A stretch of DNA of 64,000 nt from a virus. Position numbers and translations under genes: made by a program. This document shows, piece by piece, positions 39,511-47,173 of this stretch; the first letter of the stretch is position 1, and the number at the start of each line of letters is the position of its first letter. The stretch spans positions 62,001-126,000 of the IMG/VR virus record IMGVR_UViG_3300035698_019437; one strand, given 5' to 3'. The notes under the pieces were generated by a model. That model saw only the letters and a program-made list of their open reading frames with translations, did no database searches and was not told the DNA's origin.

Positions 39511-40984
39511 ACAGAAAATAGACATCGAAAGAGACTTTATAGCTTTACTTTTGAAGCATAAAGATTTGGTATCAGAATGGATTGAAGGTGGACCTTCTAC
39601 AGACTTTTTCGATGAAACACATCACTTATTATTGTACGCTATCATGTCAGCCTACAATAATAATGCATTACTGACTTTAAGAGGTTTAAGAGGATTCTTA
39701 ACTGTTCAATCTTCTAGCAAATTAAATAATCTAGCTCATGAAAAAGAATTCAACTTAGCTAATATGGCTTTTGTTGGTAAAGATGATTTTCATGTGTTGC
39801 GTACTAAAATTACAGAAGCGCACGTTTCAAAGAACTCGATAGATGCTATTCAGAATTTTAGGAATGACTTGGGTTCTAAAGGGGCGATGTTTGCTGTTAA
39901 GAAGTTAGAAGATAGTCTGTCTAGTCTTGTGCTTAATACGGAAGTGCAGAAACCTATCGTTTATGAGTCTTTGATGGATTATATGCCAGAGTTTATGCAT
40001 CTTCTTGAAGCAAGGAAGGATGGCAACGGCGAAGAAATCATTTCTTGCGGAATCAAGGAAATAGATTATGCGATGGTTGTAGGGTTCGCTCCCGGTACTT
40101 TGACTTTGTTTTGTGCAGATGTAGGCGGATATAAAAGCACGATGATGCTTAACATAGCCGTGAACATTTGGAAGAAATCAAAGAAGAACGTTTTGTTCGT
40201 ACCTCTAGAAATGCCAAAAGACAAAATCGCAGAAAAAATACTTTCTAGAGAAACAGGTATTCCGTTCGAAAGGTTTGAGCATAGTGAACAACTAACCGAT
40301 GATGATTGGAAAAAAATCAAAGAGTTTAGTGAAGAGAGAAAAAATTGGGATCATAAGTTGTTTATTATGGATGCACCTGAACGTATTCCAGTATCTGTTA
40401 TTCGTAGAGAAATAGAAAAGCATATAGATATATTCCAACCCAACTTAGTGGTTGTAGATTACATAGCAAACTTGATTCCTGATAAAAGATATAGAAATGA
40501 CAGAAACGACTTGCAAATTGGTGAGATGTTGAAAGACTTGAGACATATGGGAAGGGTTAATAGTATTTCTAAGAAGGGCTTTGCGATTGTATCTGCTGCT
40601 CAAATAGGTAGAGAGGGATTAAAGCGAGTAAGAAAGCTAGGTGCAGGTAAGAGTACATTCTATTCAGAAGATTTGAGAGGTAGTCATGAATACGCTGCTG
40701 ATGCGGATAATATATTCGGACAAATGGAAGACCCCTCTCAGCCTACTTCTAATTTACAGCTAGTTGTTATTAAAGCGAGATACGGAAGAAAGACTTTTTC
40801 TGATGGAAAAGTTAAATCCATATTGGATATCAAACCAGAGATTGCTTTAATTCAAAGTAAAGATGAGGCATGGCTTAATTCAGAACAAGCTCAAGCTAAC
40901 ATCCTTACCAAAGTAGATACTCCTGACGAGGATTGGGATATACAGATAGATTCTCCTGATTTTGGAGTAGATGGACAGATATGA
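39497..40984 (+). CDS. Replicative DnaB-like helicase
   Basis: 495 residues. Residues 1-130 match the DnaB N-terminal helical domain. The RecA-like core has a Walker A-like segment CADVGGYKST near residue 210, in which Tyr replaces the usual Gly before Lys, then VPLEMPKDKIA, Walker B-like LVVVDYIANL near 320, and a late ADNIFGQ segment. DnaB hexamers unwind duplex DNA at the fork. The gene sits between a loader and a primase zinc-finger gene, as in bacterial and some phage primosomes. The odd Walker A could alter ATP use. Confidence 0.9.
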   Translation: MITDKQKIDIERDFIALLLKHKDLVSEWIEGGPSTDFFDETHHLLLYAIMSAYNNNALLTLRGLRGFLTVQSSSKLNNLAHEKEFNLANMAFVGKDDFHVLRTKITEAHVSKNSIDAIQNFRNDLGSKGAMFAVKKLEDSLSSLVLNTEVQKPIVYESLMDYMPEFMHLLEARKDGNGEEIISCGIKEIDYAMVVGFAPGTLTLFCADVGGYKSTMMLNIAVNIWKKSKKNVLFVPLEMPKDKIAEKILSRETGIPFERFEHSEQLTDDDWKKIKEFSEERKNWDHKLFIMDAPERIPVSVIRREIEKHIDIFQPNLVVVDYIANLIPDKRYRNDRNDLQIGEMLKDLRHMGRVNSISKKGFAIVSAAQIGREGLKRVRKLGAGKSTFYSEDLRGSHEYAADADNIFGQMEDPSQPTSNLQLVVIKARYGRKTFSDGKVKSILDIKPEIALIQSKDEAWLNSEQAQANILTKVDTPDEDWDIQIDSPDFGVDGQI

Positions 40985-41649
40985 GCAAAGCAAATAAATA
41001 TCTTATAGATCAGATAAGAAAGAAACATAAGATAACTGAGTTCTTAGCGTCTAAGAATATACAGCCAAAGAATATAGGAGATCGTAGAATAGGCTACGTG
41101 TGTCCAATACATAATGATAGTCAACCTTCTTTCTTTGTATATACAGACCCTGGAACATATGAAAACTATTTTTGTTTTGGATGCAAAAGTTTTGGTGACA
41201 TTATATCTTTGTATGCAGCTATGGAAAAAGTGTCGTGGTTAGAAGCTATAAACATACTAGGAAAGGGTATGACGGTTTCTGACGACCATAGACTTGATGT
41301 AACTATAGATGAAATCAAAAAAGAGATATCAGACATACATGAAGATAAACAAGATAATAAGTTTGGTGAGTTTTCTTTGTTAATATCTGTAATGGGTAAT
41401 AACCATGCCAGAAAGACCGAACAAGATAAAGCAGAGTTAGAATTACTAGAACAGTTATACCAGAGAATAGACAAAATGGTTCATGAATACAACATAGACG
41501 AATTACAAGAGATGTACGAATACATAACTGGTAATAACAGTTTAGGAAGAAATGCATTTGAATACCGTATGTCTATATGGTATTGTAAGCAGCAAGAGAA
41601 ATTGAAGAAAGAACTTCATATGGAAAACGTTTTTAATGAAGATGGTTAA
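40981..41649 (+). CDS. Stand-alone CHC2 zinc-finger protein (primase N-terminal half)
   Basis: 222 residues. The N-terminal ~90 residues are the CHC2-type zinc finger of bacterial DnaG primase: CPIHNDSQPSF followed by YFCFGCKSFGD, with the expected ligands C-x2-H and C-x2-C. The rest (about 95-222) is helical and charged, with no Toprim or RNA polymerase domain. The catalytic half of a primase is encoded 13 kb away at 54358. The helicase gene ends inside its start (ATGA), which supports a primosome role. Confidence 0.85.
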   Translation: MSKANKYLIDQIRKKHKITEFLASKNIQPKNIGDRRIGYVCPIHNDSQPSFFVYTDPGTYENYFCFGCKSFGDIISLYAAMEKVSWLEAINILGKGMTVSDDHRLDVTIDEIKKEISDIHEDKQDNKFGEFSLLISVMGNNHARKTEQDKAELELLEQLYQRIDKMVHEYNIDELQEMYEYITGNNSLGRNAFEYRMSIWYCKQQEKLKKELHMENVFNEDG

Positions 41650-42376
41650 AAAACTTAGAAATCCCATAGACTTAGAAATAATACAACGTATATATGACAT
41701 GTACGTTGAAAAGGCGTATTTAGAAACCCAATTTCAAACGGATATAGATTTATACAAAATATCCGATGAACTGGAAATGGATTGCAGACAGCTATATGAA
41801 AGATTGAAAATATGTGATTATAAATTTTCAATAAAAGGGTATAGGCATAAGTTTATGCCTTCTTATCATAAGGATGAGAAACTTCCTTCTAAACAGCAGA
41901 AGGGACATAAAGGAAAGCATAATTTGAGATTTCCTTTAGTAGAATATGCGTTGGCTAAATTGAAAGCAGAGTACCGTACAACAAATTTATTGGATAGAGC
42001 TAATGAAAATCAGATTAAGACGAATAACAAACAAAATAAAATTAGTATTACGATTAAAAAATGCACGATAGCAATGGTATGTTTTACGGCGTTAATGTTT
42101 GTCTGTATGATTTCTAATGTAGTAATATCTGTTATGGATTATAAGAAGGATAATATTCATCTCCCCTGTAGTAATATAGGAGAGGTGAATAAAAATGGCA
42201 TTGAATATAACAGAGAAAGAATTACGGAGTTTATACGTCGATCAGAATTTATCGAGTTATCAAATAGCAAAAATATACAACACGAAAGGACAGTCGATAC
42301 AGTATTATATCCGGAAATTTGGTATCCCTATGAAGCAAAGAAATGGAAAGTACCAAGTACCATTCCGAGTAAATGA
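41636..42376 (+). CDS. HTH-like membrane-anchored protein, 3' part overlapped by homing endonuclease
   Basis: Open for 246 residues. Residues 5-65 look like an HTH region (IIQRIYDMY, then DLYKISDELEMDCRQLYERLKI). A hydrophobic segment at about 140-165 is a likely membrane helix (TIAMVCFTALMFVCMISNVV). The last ~60 residues read in another frame across the start of the homing endonuclease gene, a 182-bp overlap unlike the short overlaps elsewhere. The original gene may have ended near 42190 and the tail be a read-on product, so the true 3' end is uncertain. Role unknown; a DNA- or membrane-tethered regulator is a guess. Confidence 0.5.
   Translation: MKMVKKLRNPIDLEIIQRIYDMYVEKAYLETQFQTDIDLYKISDELEMDCRQLYERLKICDYKFSIKGYRHKFMPSYHKDEKLPSKQQKGHKGKHNLRFPLVEYALAKLKAEYRTTNLLDRANENQIKTNNKQNKISITIKKCTIAMVCFTALMFVCMISNVVISVMDYKKDNIHLPCSNIGEVNKNGIEYNRERITEFIRRSEFIELSNSKNIQHERTVDTVLYPEIWYPYEAKKWKVPSTIPSK
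42158..42187 (+). promoter_or_regulatory. Hairpin masking the ribosome binding site of the homing endonuclease gene
   Basis: Arms at 42158-42167 and 42178-42187 pair over 10 positions with one G-U wobble and one mismatch, around a 10-base loop. The right arm contains AGGAGAGG, the ribosome binding site, 9 bases before the ATG at 42195. Such hairpins hide the ribosome binding sites of some T4 homing endonuclease genes and limit their translation from read-through transcripts. The function is inferred by analogy. Confidence 0.6.
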
Positions 42377-43127
42377 AAAATACTTTTTAAAATGGTCATA
42401 TAATATGGCATATGTTTTAGGCTATATTGCCGCAGATGGTTGTGTTAGACCAGATAAATATGAACTCAAATTGAAATCTATAGATTATGAGTTACTTGAA
42501 TTTGTTAGAGATCAACTTTCTTCTAATTATGATATAAAGAAAGAAAAAAACTCTTCCTGCTATGTTTTGTATTTATATGGTAAAAAGCTTGTTTCAAGTT
42601 TAGTACAATTAGGGATACATCATAGAAAGACTTATAGCCTTGAAATGCCGGATATTCCGGATAAATATTTTTGGGATTTTTTAAGAGGGTATGTCGATGG
42701 AGATGGCTGTATACAGGTGTCAGAACACAATAGAAGCATATCAATAGGTATTGTTAGTACTAAGAAATTTTTAAATGATGTTTTAAAAGAATTGCATGAT
42801 CGCATTGGATGCAAAAAGTACGTTTTGAATTGTAATATGAAATCAAAAGTCAATGCGTCTGTTAACATATATGGACGACATGCTTATAATGCTATGAAGC
42901 ACATGTACGATAATAAAAGATTTGCGATTAGCAGGAAAAAATATGTAGTAAAAAAAGCTCTTAAGGTATACAAAAATACTATTAAGTGTAAGTTGTGTAA
43001 TAAGACAATAGACTTTGCTCATAAAAATCGCAAGTTTTGTAAAAAGTGTTCTTATGAAAGAAATAAAGAAATATGGAGTCAACATGGCAAAGACTGGTAT
43101 AAGAATCATGAAAGAATACGAAAATAA
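42195..43127 (+). CDS. Free-standing LAGLIDADG homing endonuclease
   Basis: 310 residues. An N-terminal HTH-like region (LSSYQIAKIYNTKGQSIQYY) is followed by two LAGLIDADG-type motifs, LGYIAADG near residue 75 and RGYVDGDG near residue 164, each with an acidic catalytic residue. A C-terminal zinc-ribbon-like Cys set (CKLC and CKKC) lies at about 266-287. Such enzymes cut a long, specific DNA site and spread their own gene. It is not inside a recognisable intron or intein. It overlaps the membrane-protein gene upstream and the methyltransferase start downstream. Its ribosome binding site lies in a hairpin. Confidence 0.9.
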   Translation: MALNITEKELRSLYVDQNLSSYQIAKIYNTKGQSIQYYIRKFGIPMKQRNGKYQVPFRVNEKYFLKWSYNMAYVLGYIAADGCVRPDKYELKLKSIDYELLEFVRDQLSSNYDIKKEKNSSCYVLYLYGKKLVSSLVQLGIHHRKTYSLEMPDIPDKYFWDFLRGYVDGDGCIQVSEHNRSISIGIVSTKKFLNDVLKELHDRIGCKKYVLNCNMKSKVNASVNIYGRHAYNAMKHMYDNKRFAISRKKYVVKKALKVYKNTIKCKLCNKTIDFAHKNRKFCKKCSYERNKEIWSQHGKDWYKNHERIRK

Positions 43128-43884
43128 AATCATTACAGGTGATTCTCTTAAAGTACTTAAAACTATACCAGATGAAGTTGTTTCTTTAACAGTTACATCT
43201 CCTCCTTATTGTTTAAAAATTAAGTATAATTCCTATGAAGATGATATGCCATATGATGAATATATAGATTGGTTAAAATCCATATTTCAAGAGGTTTATC
43301 GTGTAACTAGAAAGGGTGGTCGAATAGCTATAAATATAGATGCTATGACCAACCGACAAGAAGATAAAGATAAAGAATACGTAAGAGCTATATATGCCCA
43401 TCTTTATAACAAGATGAAAGAGATAGGATGGAAATTCCGTACGGAGATATGCTGGTACAAACAGAATGCCGTAGGACGTGCAACTGCTTGGGGTTCTTAC
43501 AAATCTCCATCTAATCCCATTATACGAAGAAATCATGAATATGTGTTGGTATGGTCAAAAGAAGAGTGGAGATTGGAAGGCACAGAGAAGCCTGATATAA
43601 CGGCAGAGGAATTTCAACATTGGACACTTAGTACATGGTTCGTACAACCAGAAACTAGGAATGTGGGTGGTCATCCTGCTCCATATCCTAAAGAACTTGT
43701 TAGAAGGGTTATAAAACTATTTTCCTATCCTGGCGATGTTATACTGGACCCGTTTAATGGCATAGGAACGACTACGCATGTAGCTAAGATGAATAACAGG
43801 AAATACGTAGGAATCGACGTAGATTCTGAATATTGTAAATATACTAGAGAAAGAATGGAAAAGAGTAAGGACTTATTGGCTTGA
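43084..43884 (+). CDS. Beta-class DNA methyltransferase (N4-cytosine or N6-adenine)
   Basis: Read from the ATG at 43084, which has a GGAG site 5 bases upstream; the next in-frame ATG at 43108 lacks one. Motif IV TSPPYCLKI lies near residue 37 and motif I LDPFNGIGTTTHVA near residue 222, with a late KYVGIDVDSEYC. This order (SPPY first, then DPFxGxGTT) defines the beta class, which methylates N4 of cytosine or N6 of adenine. Its start overlaps the homing endonuclease gene by 44 bp. No restriction endonuclease is visible beside it, so it likely protects phage DNA or marks it. Confidence 0.85.
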   Translation: MAKTGIRIMKEYENKIITGDSLKVLKTIPDEVVSLTVTSPPYCLKIKYNSYEDDMPYDEYIDWLKSIFQEVYRVTRKGGRIAINIDAMTNRQEDKDKEYVRAIYAHLYNKMKEIGWKFRTEICWYKQNAVGRATAWGSYKSPSNPIIRRNHEYVLVWSKEEWRLEGTEKPDITAEEFQHWTLSTWFVQPETRNVGGHPAPYPKELVRRVIKLFSYPGDVILDPFNGIGTTTHVAKMNNRKYVGIDVDSEYCKYTRERMEKSKDLLA

Positions 43885-44330
43885 GTGAAGATGAGAATGA
43901 ATTTGACTTAGAATTTTCAGATATGACTCTGATTGAAGCCAAAGGTAACTACGCTAAAGTAGTTGAGATCATGGATGATGAATTTACAGGTGATGTATGG
44001 ATGCTACGTACAGATGTGACCATTGCAACTGATGCTGGTTCTACTTTTATGGTATTGCATTTTTATAATGACGGAAATGTTTATATCTTCAAATATATGC
44101 CATCATCATCTGATATATTCTTTAATACTGATATACAGTATTTATCTTGGTGGATGCAAGATAGTGGCTGGAATGTTCCAAGAGTTCATAAAGAATTGAT
44201 AGATGAAAACATTTATATGTGGAAACAATATTGGGAAACAATGCTAGTAGATTCTGAATATCTAGATGGTATGTTCGGAGAAAGAATTGCAGATTATTCT
44301 GATGAAGAGGACGATGATAGTATAGAGTAA
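43881..44330 (+). CDS. Hypothetical protein with TTG start
   Basis: 149 residues. The first good start is TTG at 43881, with a TAAGGA site 9 bases before it, overlapping the methyltransferase stop by 4 bp; the first ATG in frame lies 14 codons later. The protein is acidic at both ends, with strands around residues 35-75 and a Trp-rich middle (YLSWWMQDSGW). The family is not recognised. The TTG start is rare in this window and may lower expression. Confidence 0.6.
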   Translation: MSEDENEFDLEFSDMTLIEAKGNYAKVVEIMDDEFTGDVWMLRTDVTIATDAGSTFMVLHFYNDGNVYIFKYMPSSSDIFFNTDIQYLSWWMQDSGWNVPRVHKELIDENIYMWKQYWETMLVDSEYLDGMFGERIADYSDEEDDDSIE

Positions 44331-44347
44331 ACATAAGGAGTTACAAA

Positions 44348-45040
44348 ATGCCTATTAAACATAACGAAAAAGATGTCATTATAGATTTTGAGTATAGTGA
44401 AGAACCCGATGATACAGGTACGGTTAGAGGGATTAATAGATTTAAAATACGTTATCATTTTATAGAGAGTTTTGGAGCTACAGTTTCGTTAGCCCCTTAT
44501 AATAATGAATTCAAATCCTTTGACGATAATGGACATAGCTATATATCCATGCCCGCAGAGATGATAGCAGAAATAGCCGATTTCTTAATTAGTAAGGGTA
44601 TGATTGAAGGTAGGGGAATTCCTGTAAAACGTAAACCATATAACACTACCCCAATATCTGATGGGACAAAGAAAAAGACTCCACTTTCTGGTACTAATAT
44701 ATCTGGTAATTTAGAAATTCCTAATCCTCATAATACCGCAACGTTGTCTTCTCCTAAAGTAGAAAAGACTTCGGAATACGAAGCTGAATTGTCTGCTCCG
44801 CTGGTTGAGACAATGGATACTGTTGAGGGAGAACCTATACAAACGTTTTCAGGTGGTGATGACATAGAATATGAAGAAACTGTTGTGGCTCCTGATCCTG
44901 TTCCTCAATTGAGTAGTCCTAGAGTTATGCCAAAAACAAAAGAAGTTAATCCAGCAGTAGCTGAATTGTCTCAAGAGAGAGAAAAAGCTTCTGAAAGAGC
45001 ATCTACCGGGGAAGAACAGAATAAGATAAACAAACGATAA
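44348..45040 (+). CDS. Hypothetical protein, Pro/Ser-rich C-terminal half
   Basis: 230 residues with a TAAGGAG ribosome binding site before the ATG. Residues 1-95 look like a small folded domain with an FSKGM-type helix around AEIADFLISKGM. From about residue 100 the sequence is rich in Pro, Ser, Thr and Glu, suggesting a disordered tail. Family not recognised. Its stop overlaps the next start (TAATG). Confidence 0.6.
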   Translation: MPIKHNEKDVIIDFEYSEEPDDTGTVRGINRFKIRYHFIESFGATVSLAPYNNEFKSFDDNGHSYISMPAEMIAEIADFLISKGMIEGRGIPVKRKPYNTTPISDGTKKKTPLSGTNISGNLEIPNPHNTATLSSPKVEKTSEYEAELSAPLVETMDTVEGEPIQTFSGGDDIEYEETVVAPDPVPQLSSPRVMPKTKEVNPAVAELSQEREKASERASTGEEQNKINKR

Positions 45041-45255
45041 TGGAATACCAATGCAAGACAATATCGATTGAAGTATTACCAATAGGTCATCAAGGCACTA
45101 TATGCCCTTTATGTGACATATGTTCGTCTATGGACTGTTCTAATCCAATTCAGAAGTCTAAGGTTAGCGTTCAAGGCATCACAGAAGAACACAGAACGTA
45201 TATGAGGGGCAAAGAGCCATATTACGTTATAGCATGTCAGGGATTTATAAAATGA
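45040..45255 (+). CDS. Small Cys-rich hypothetical protein
   Basis: 71 residues with four Cys in a C-x2-C-x2-C-x5-C arrangement near residues 22-33 (CPLCDICSSMDC), a likely metal site. It starts in TAATG overlap with the gene before and its stop overlaps the next start (ATGA), so it is part of a tight chain. No family is recognised. A small zinc-binding or iron-sulfur protein is possible. Confidence 0.55.
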   Translation: MEYQCKTISIEVLPIGHQGTICPLCDICSSMDCSNPIQKSKVSVQGITEEHRTYMRGKEPYYVIACQGFIK

Positions 45256-46049
45256 GAAGATTTTCGCTTTCTGATGTTATGAGGTTTAAGGAAGCAAAGA
45301 GAAATGCTTTCCAAAAACAAATCGCGCTGTCCGAAGGACATATAGAGAAGATCAAAAATCATAAGAGTACAAAGATTGTAAAATGGTCTGACTCTCCTAA
45401 AGCATTTGCTTATGTGGATGCTTTATTCCCAGAAGCAGAGGTTGATAAGGTCTGTGTATACTCTCCCGATAGCTCATTGACCAGTAGGCTTGGTTACAAG
45501 GGTATTGGAGGGTTCTTTAGTAGAGTCGATAGATGTATTGTTATACCTAAAGAAAACAAAAGAAAAATCAAGAAGAATAACATTGATATTTGGGAGCAAG
45601 TTAGCGCAAAGGTTTCTTTCGATGAAGTTCTTGTACATGAGTTGTTGCATTATGCATCTAATTGCCAGAAAAAGGGTTTCAGTAGTGTAGAGATGGAAGA
45701 AGAATTTGCATATGGGAATTCCATAGAATATCTACGTAAAAAGAAATATACCGATGAAGATATCATTAATAACAACTTCATGCCATTTTTGATTGCTACA
45801 TTGGACATGAAAAAAATCGTTCAAGGGGTTTTAGCATTTCACGGGTATACGGTATGGGACATGAAGAATTGGTCTGAGGATAAACAGAAACGAATAATAA
45901 AAAAGCATGAAGAAGATATATTTAAGTCAGCTACTACAAAAGCATTTAAAAAAGGTGAAGAACTTATAGGAATATATGCTAGATATCCAGAAGATATAGA
46001 AGTAAAGATTGACGATGGATCAGCTAGGTTCAACTTACTGGATTTATAA
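45252..46049 (+). CDS. HExxH metalloprotease-like protein
   Basis: Read from the ATG at 45252, which has an AGGGA site 8 bases before it and an ATGA overlap; a longer start at 45234 is less likely. The protein is 265 residues. HELLHY gives the HExxH zinc motif near residue 130, with a downstream Glu in EEEFAYGNS that could be the third ligand of a gluzincin-type enzyme. The C-terminal third is basic and helical. The substrate is not shown. It could be a maturation or lysis protease, or an anti-host effector. Other family members are not recognised. Confidence 0.65.
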   Translation: MRRFSLSDVMRFKEAKRNAFQKQIALSEGHIEKIKNHKSTKIVKWSDSPKAFAYVDALFPEAEVDKVCVYSPDSSLTSRLGYKGIGGFFSRVDRCIVIPKENKRKIKKNNIDIWEQVSAKVSFDEVLVHELLHYASNCQKKGFSSVEMEEEFAYGNSIEYLRKKKYTDEDIINNNFMPFLIATLDMKKIVQGVLAFHGYTVWDMKNWSEDKQKRIIKKHEEDIFKSATTKAFKKGEELIGIYARYPEDIEVKIDDGSARFNLLDL

Positions 46050-46534
46050 TGCTTAAAGTGAATTGGAATCAAATTGATGGATCATATATCTATCTCGATA
46101 GTGATGGATATCTGACATTCAGACCACAGGATGCTAATGGTATACCTAATAAAGGTATCGGTCTTGTAAGCCAAAAAGGGATGTCTGGTATTTCTAAGCT
46201 AGGCTCGTATGGAGTAAATATTGATTTAAGTATAGAAGTATTTGATTCTTCTATGAACCCTATGGTTAGTGTTGATCAAGATGCGGCGTATAATGCTTTG
46301 AAAGTTATACAGGGAAAAAATCCAAATTCAAATTCCATAGAGGGTATAAGTATGGGTGACATAGAGGAATCCCAGTTATTAGAAGTAAAGATGCCAAGTA
46401 ATCCTCCAACAGTTGTTGATGGAAAGCTCGTTCTTGATGCAAATAAAAAAAATGGCAATATAGCGAGTAAAAAAGATTCTAAAGGCTATGAAAAATCTTA
46501 TAAGTTTATTGATATAGAAGATTCAGATACATAA
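46049..46534 (+). CDS. Hypothetical protein, 161 aa
   Basis: Starts in TAATG overlap with the protease-like gene and ends the same way. The first 100 residues have alternating strands and Gly turns (DSDGYLTF, GYGVNIDLSIEV-like), suggesting a beta-rich fold. The tail is Lys-rich. No family is recognised. Confidence 0.55.
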   Translation: MLKVNWNQIDGSYIYLDSDGYLTFRPQDANGIPNKGIGLVSQKGMSGISKLGSYGVNIDLSIEVFDSSMNPMVSVDQDAAYNALKVIQGKNPNSNSIEGISMGDIEESQLLEVKMPSNPPTVVDGKLVLDANKKNGNIASKKDSKGYEKSYKFIDIEDSDT

Positions 46535-46809
46535 TGCCAACATATTCATATAGACATCCAGAAAGTGGTGAAATCTTAGAAGATTTTAGAACCATAAGCA
46601 AAAGAGAAGAACCATTTATAGCTCCCGATGGAGCGGAATGTGAATTCGTTCCATTCTGTCATGGGAAAGCTCCTGAGATAGGCATTGGTAAAAAAGAAGG
46701 ATGGGAACTTGATGAGAAGTTCTATCGAAAGACTAATCCAAAATTTGTAAAATATCGCGATGGCCGAAGAGAACGATATGATCCTAATAAGCATCGTAAA
46801 CAATATTAA
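46534..46809 (+). CDS. FmdB-like small protein lacking the zinc-ribbon cysteines
   Basis: 91 residues. The opening MPTYSYRHPESGEILEDF follows the FmdB-family zinc-ribbon start (M-P-T-Y-x-Y-x-C-x2-C-G), but the Cys positions hold His and Ser. Two Cys occur later at about residues 36 and 42. The C-terminal half is basic. This may be a family member that lost its metal site; function unknown. Both ends overlap neighbours by 1 bp. Confidence 0.55.
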   Translation: MPTYSYRHPESGEILEDFRTISKREEPFIAPDGAECEFVPFCHGKAPEIGIGKKEGWELDEKFYRKTNPKFVKYRDGRRERYDPNKHRKQY

Positions 46810-47168
46810 TGAGATATATACGTCAACAACAATTTATTACAACTGTCACCGATCAAGAAATTAAAAAACACGATGACATAAATAATCTTCTAACTGCTAT
46901 AAGAAACGGAAGTGCAGATATCCATTTAGTCTATGAAGATGCAAGAACGTCTTCTATCATATCCCATAAAAAAACTCGTATTAAAAAAGTGGAAGACGGT
47001 AAAATAGACATTACATCTTTCGGTAAAAGCGGTAGCATCTCTGTCAAAAATATTACTTTTGATAATATCATATCGATTAGAATAGTGACAGATACTGAGA
47101 ATATAATGGTAGATGAAAAGAAGATTACAAGAGCAGATTTACTTGATATAGAAATAGAATCGGAGTAA
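46809..47168 (+). CDS. Hypothetical protein, 119 aa
   Basis: Starts in TAATG overlap with the FmdB-like gene. It has an alternating strand pattern in the second half (KIDITSFGKSGSISVKNITF) and an acidic end. No family is recognised. It ends 5 bases before the polymerase gene. Confidence 0.5.
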   Translation: MRYIRQQQFITTVTDQEIKKHDDINNLLTAIRNGSADIHLVYEDARTSSIISHKKTRIKKVEDGKIDITSFGKSGSISVKNITFDNIISIRIVTDTENIMVDEKKITRADLLDIEIESE

Positions 47169-47173
47169 TCAAT

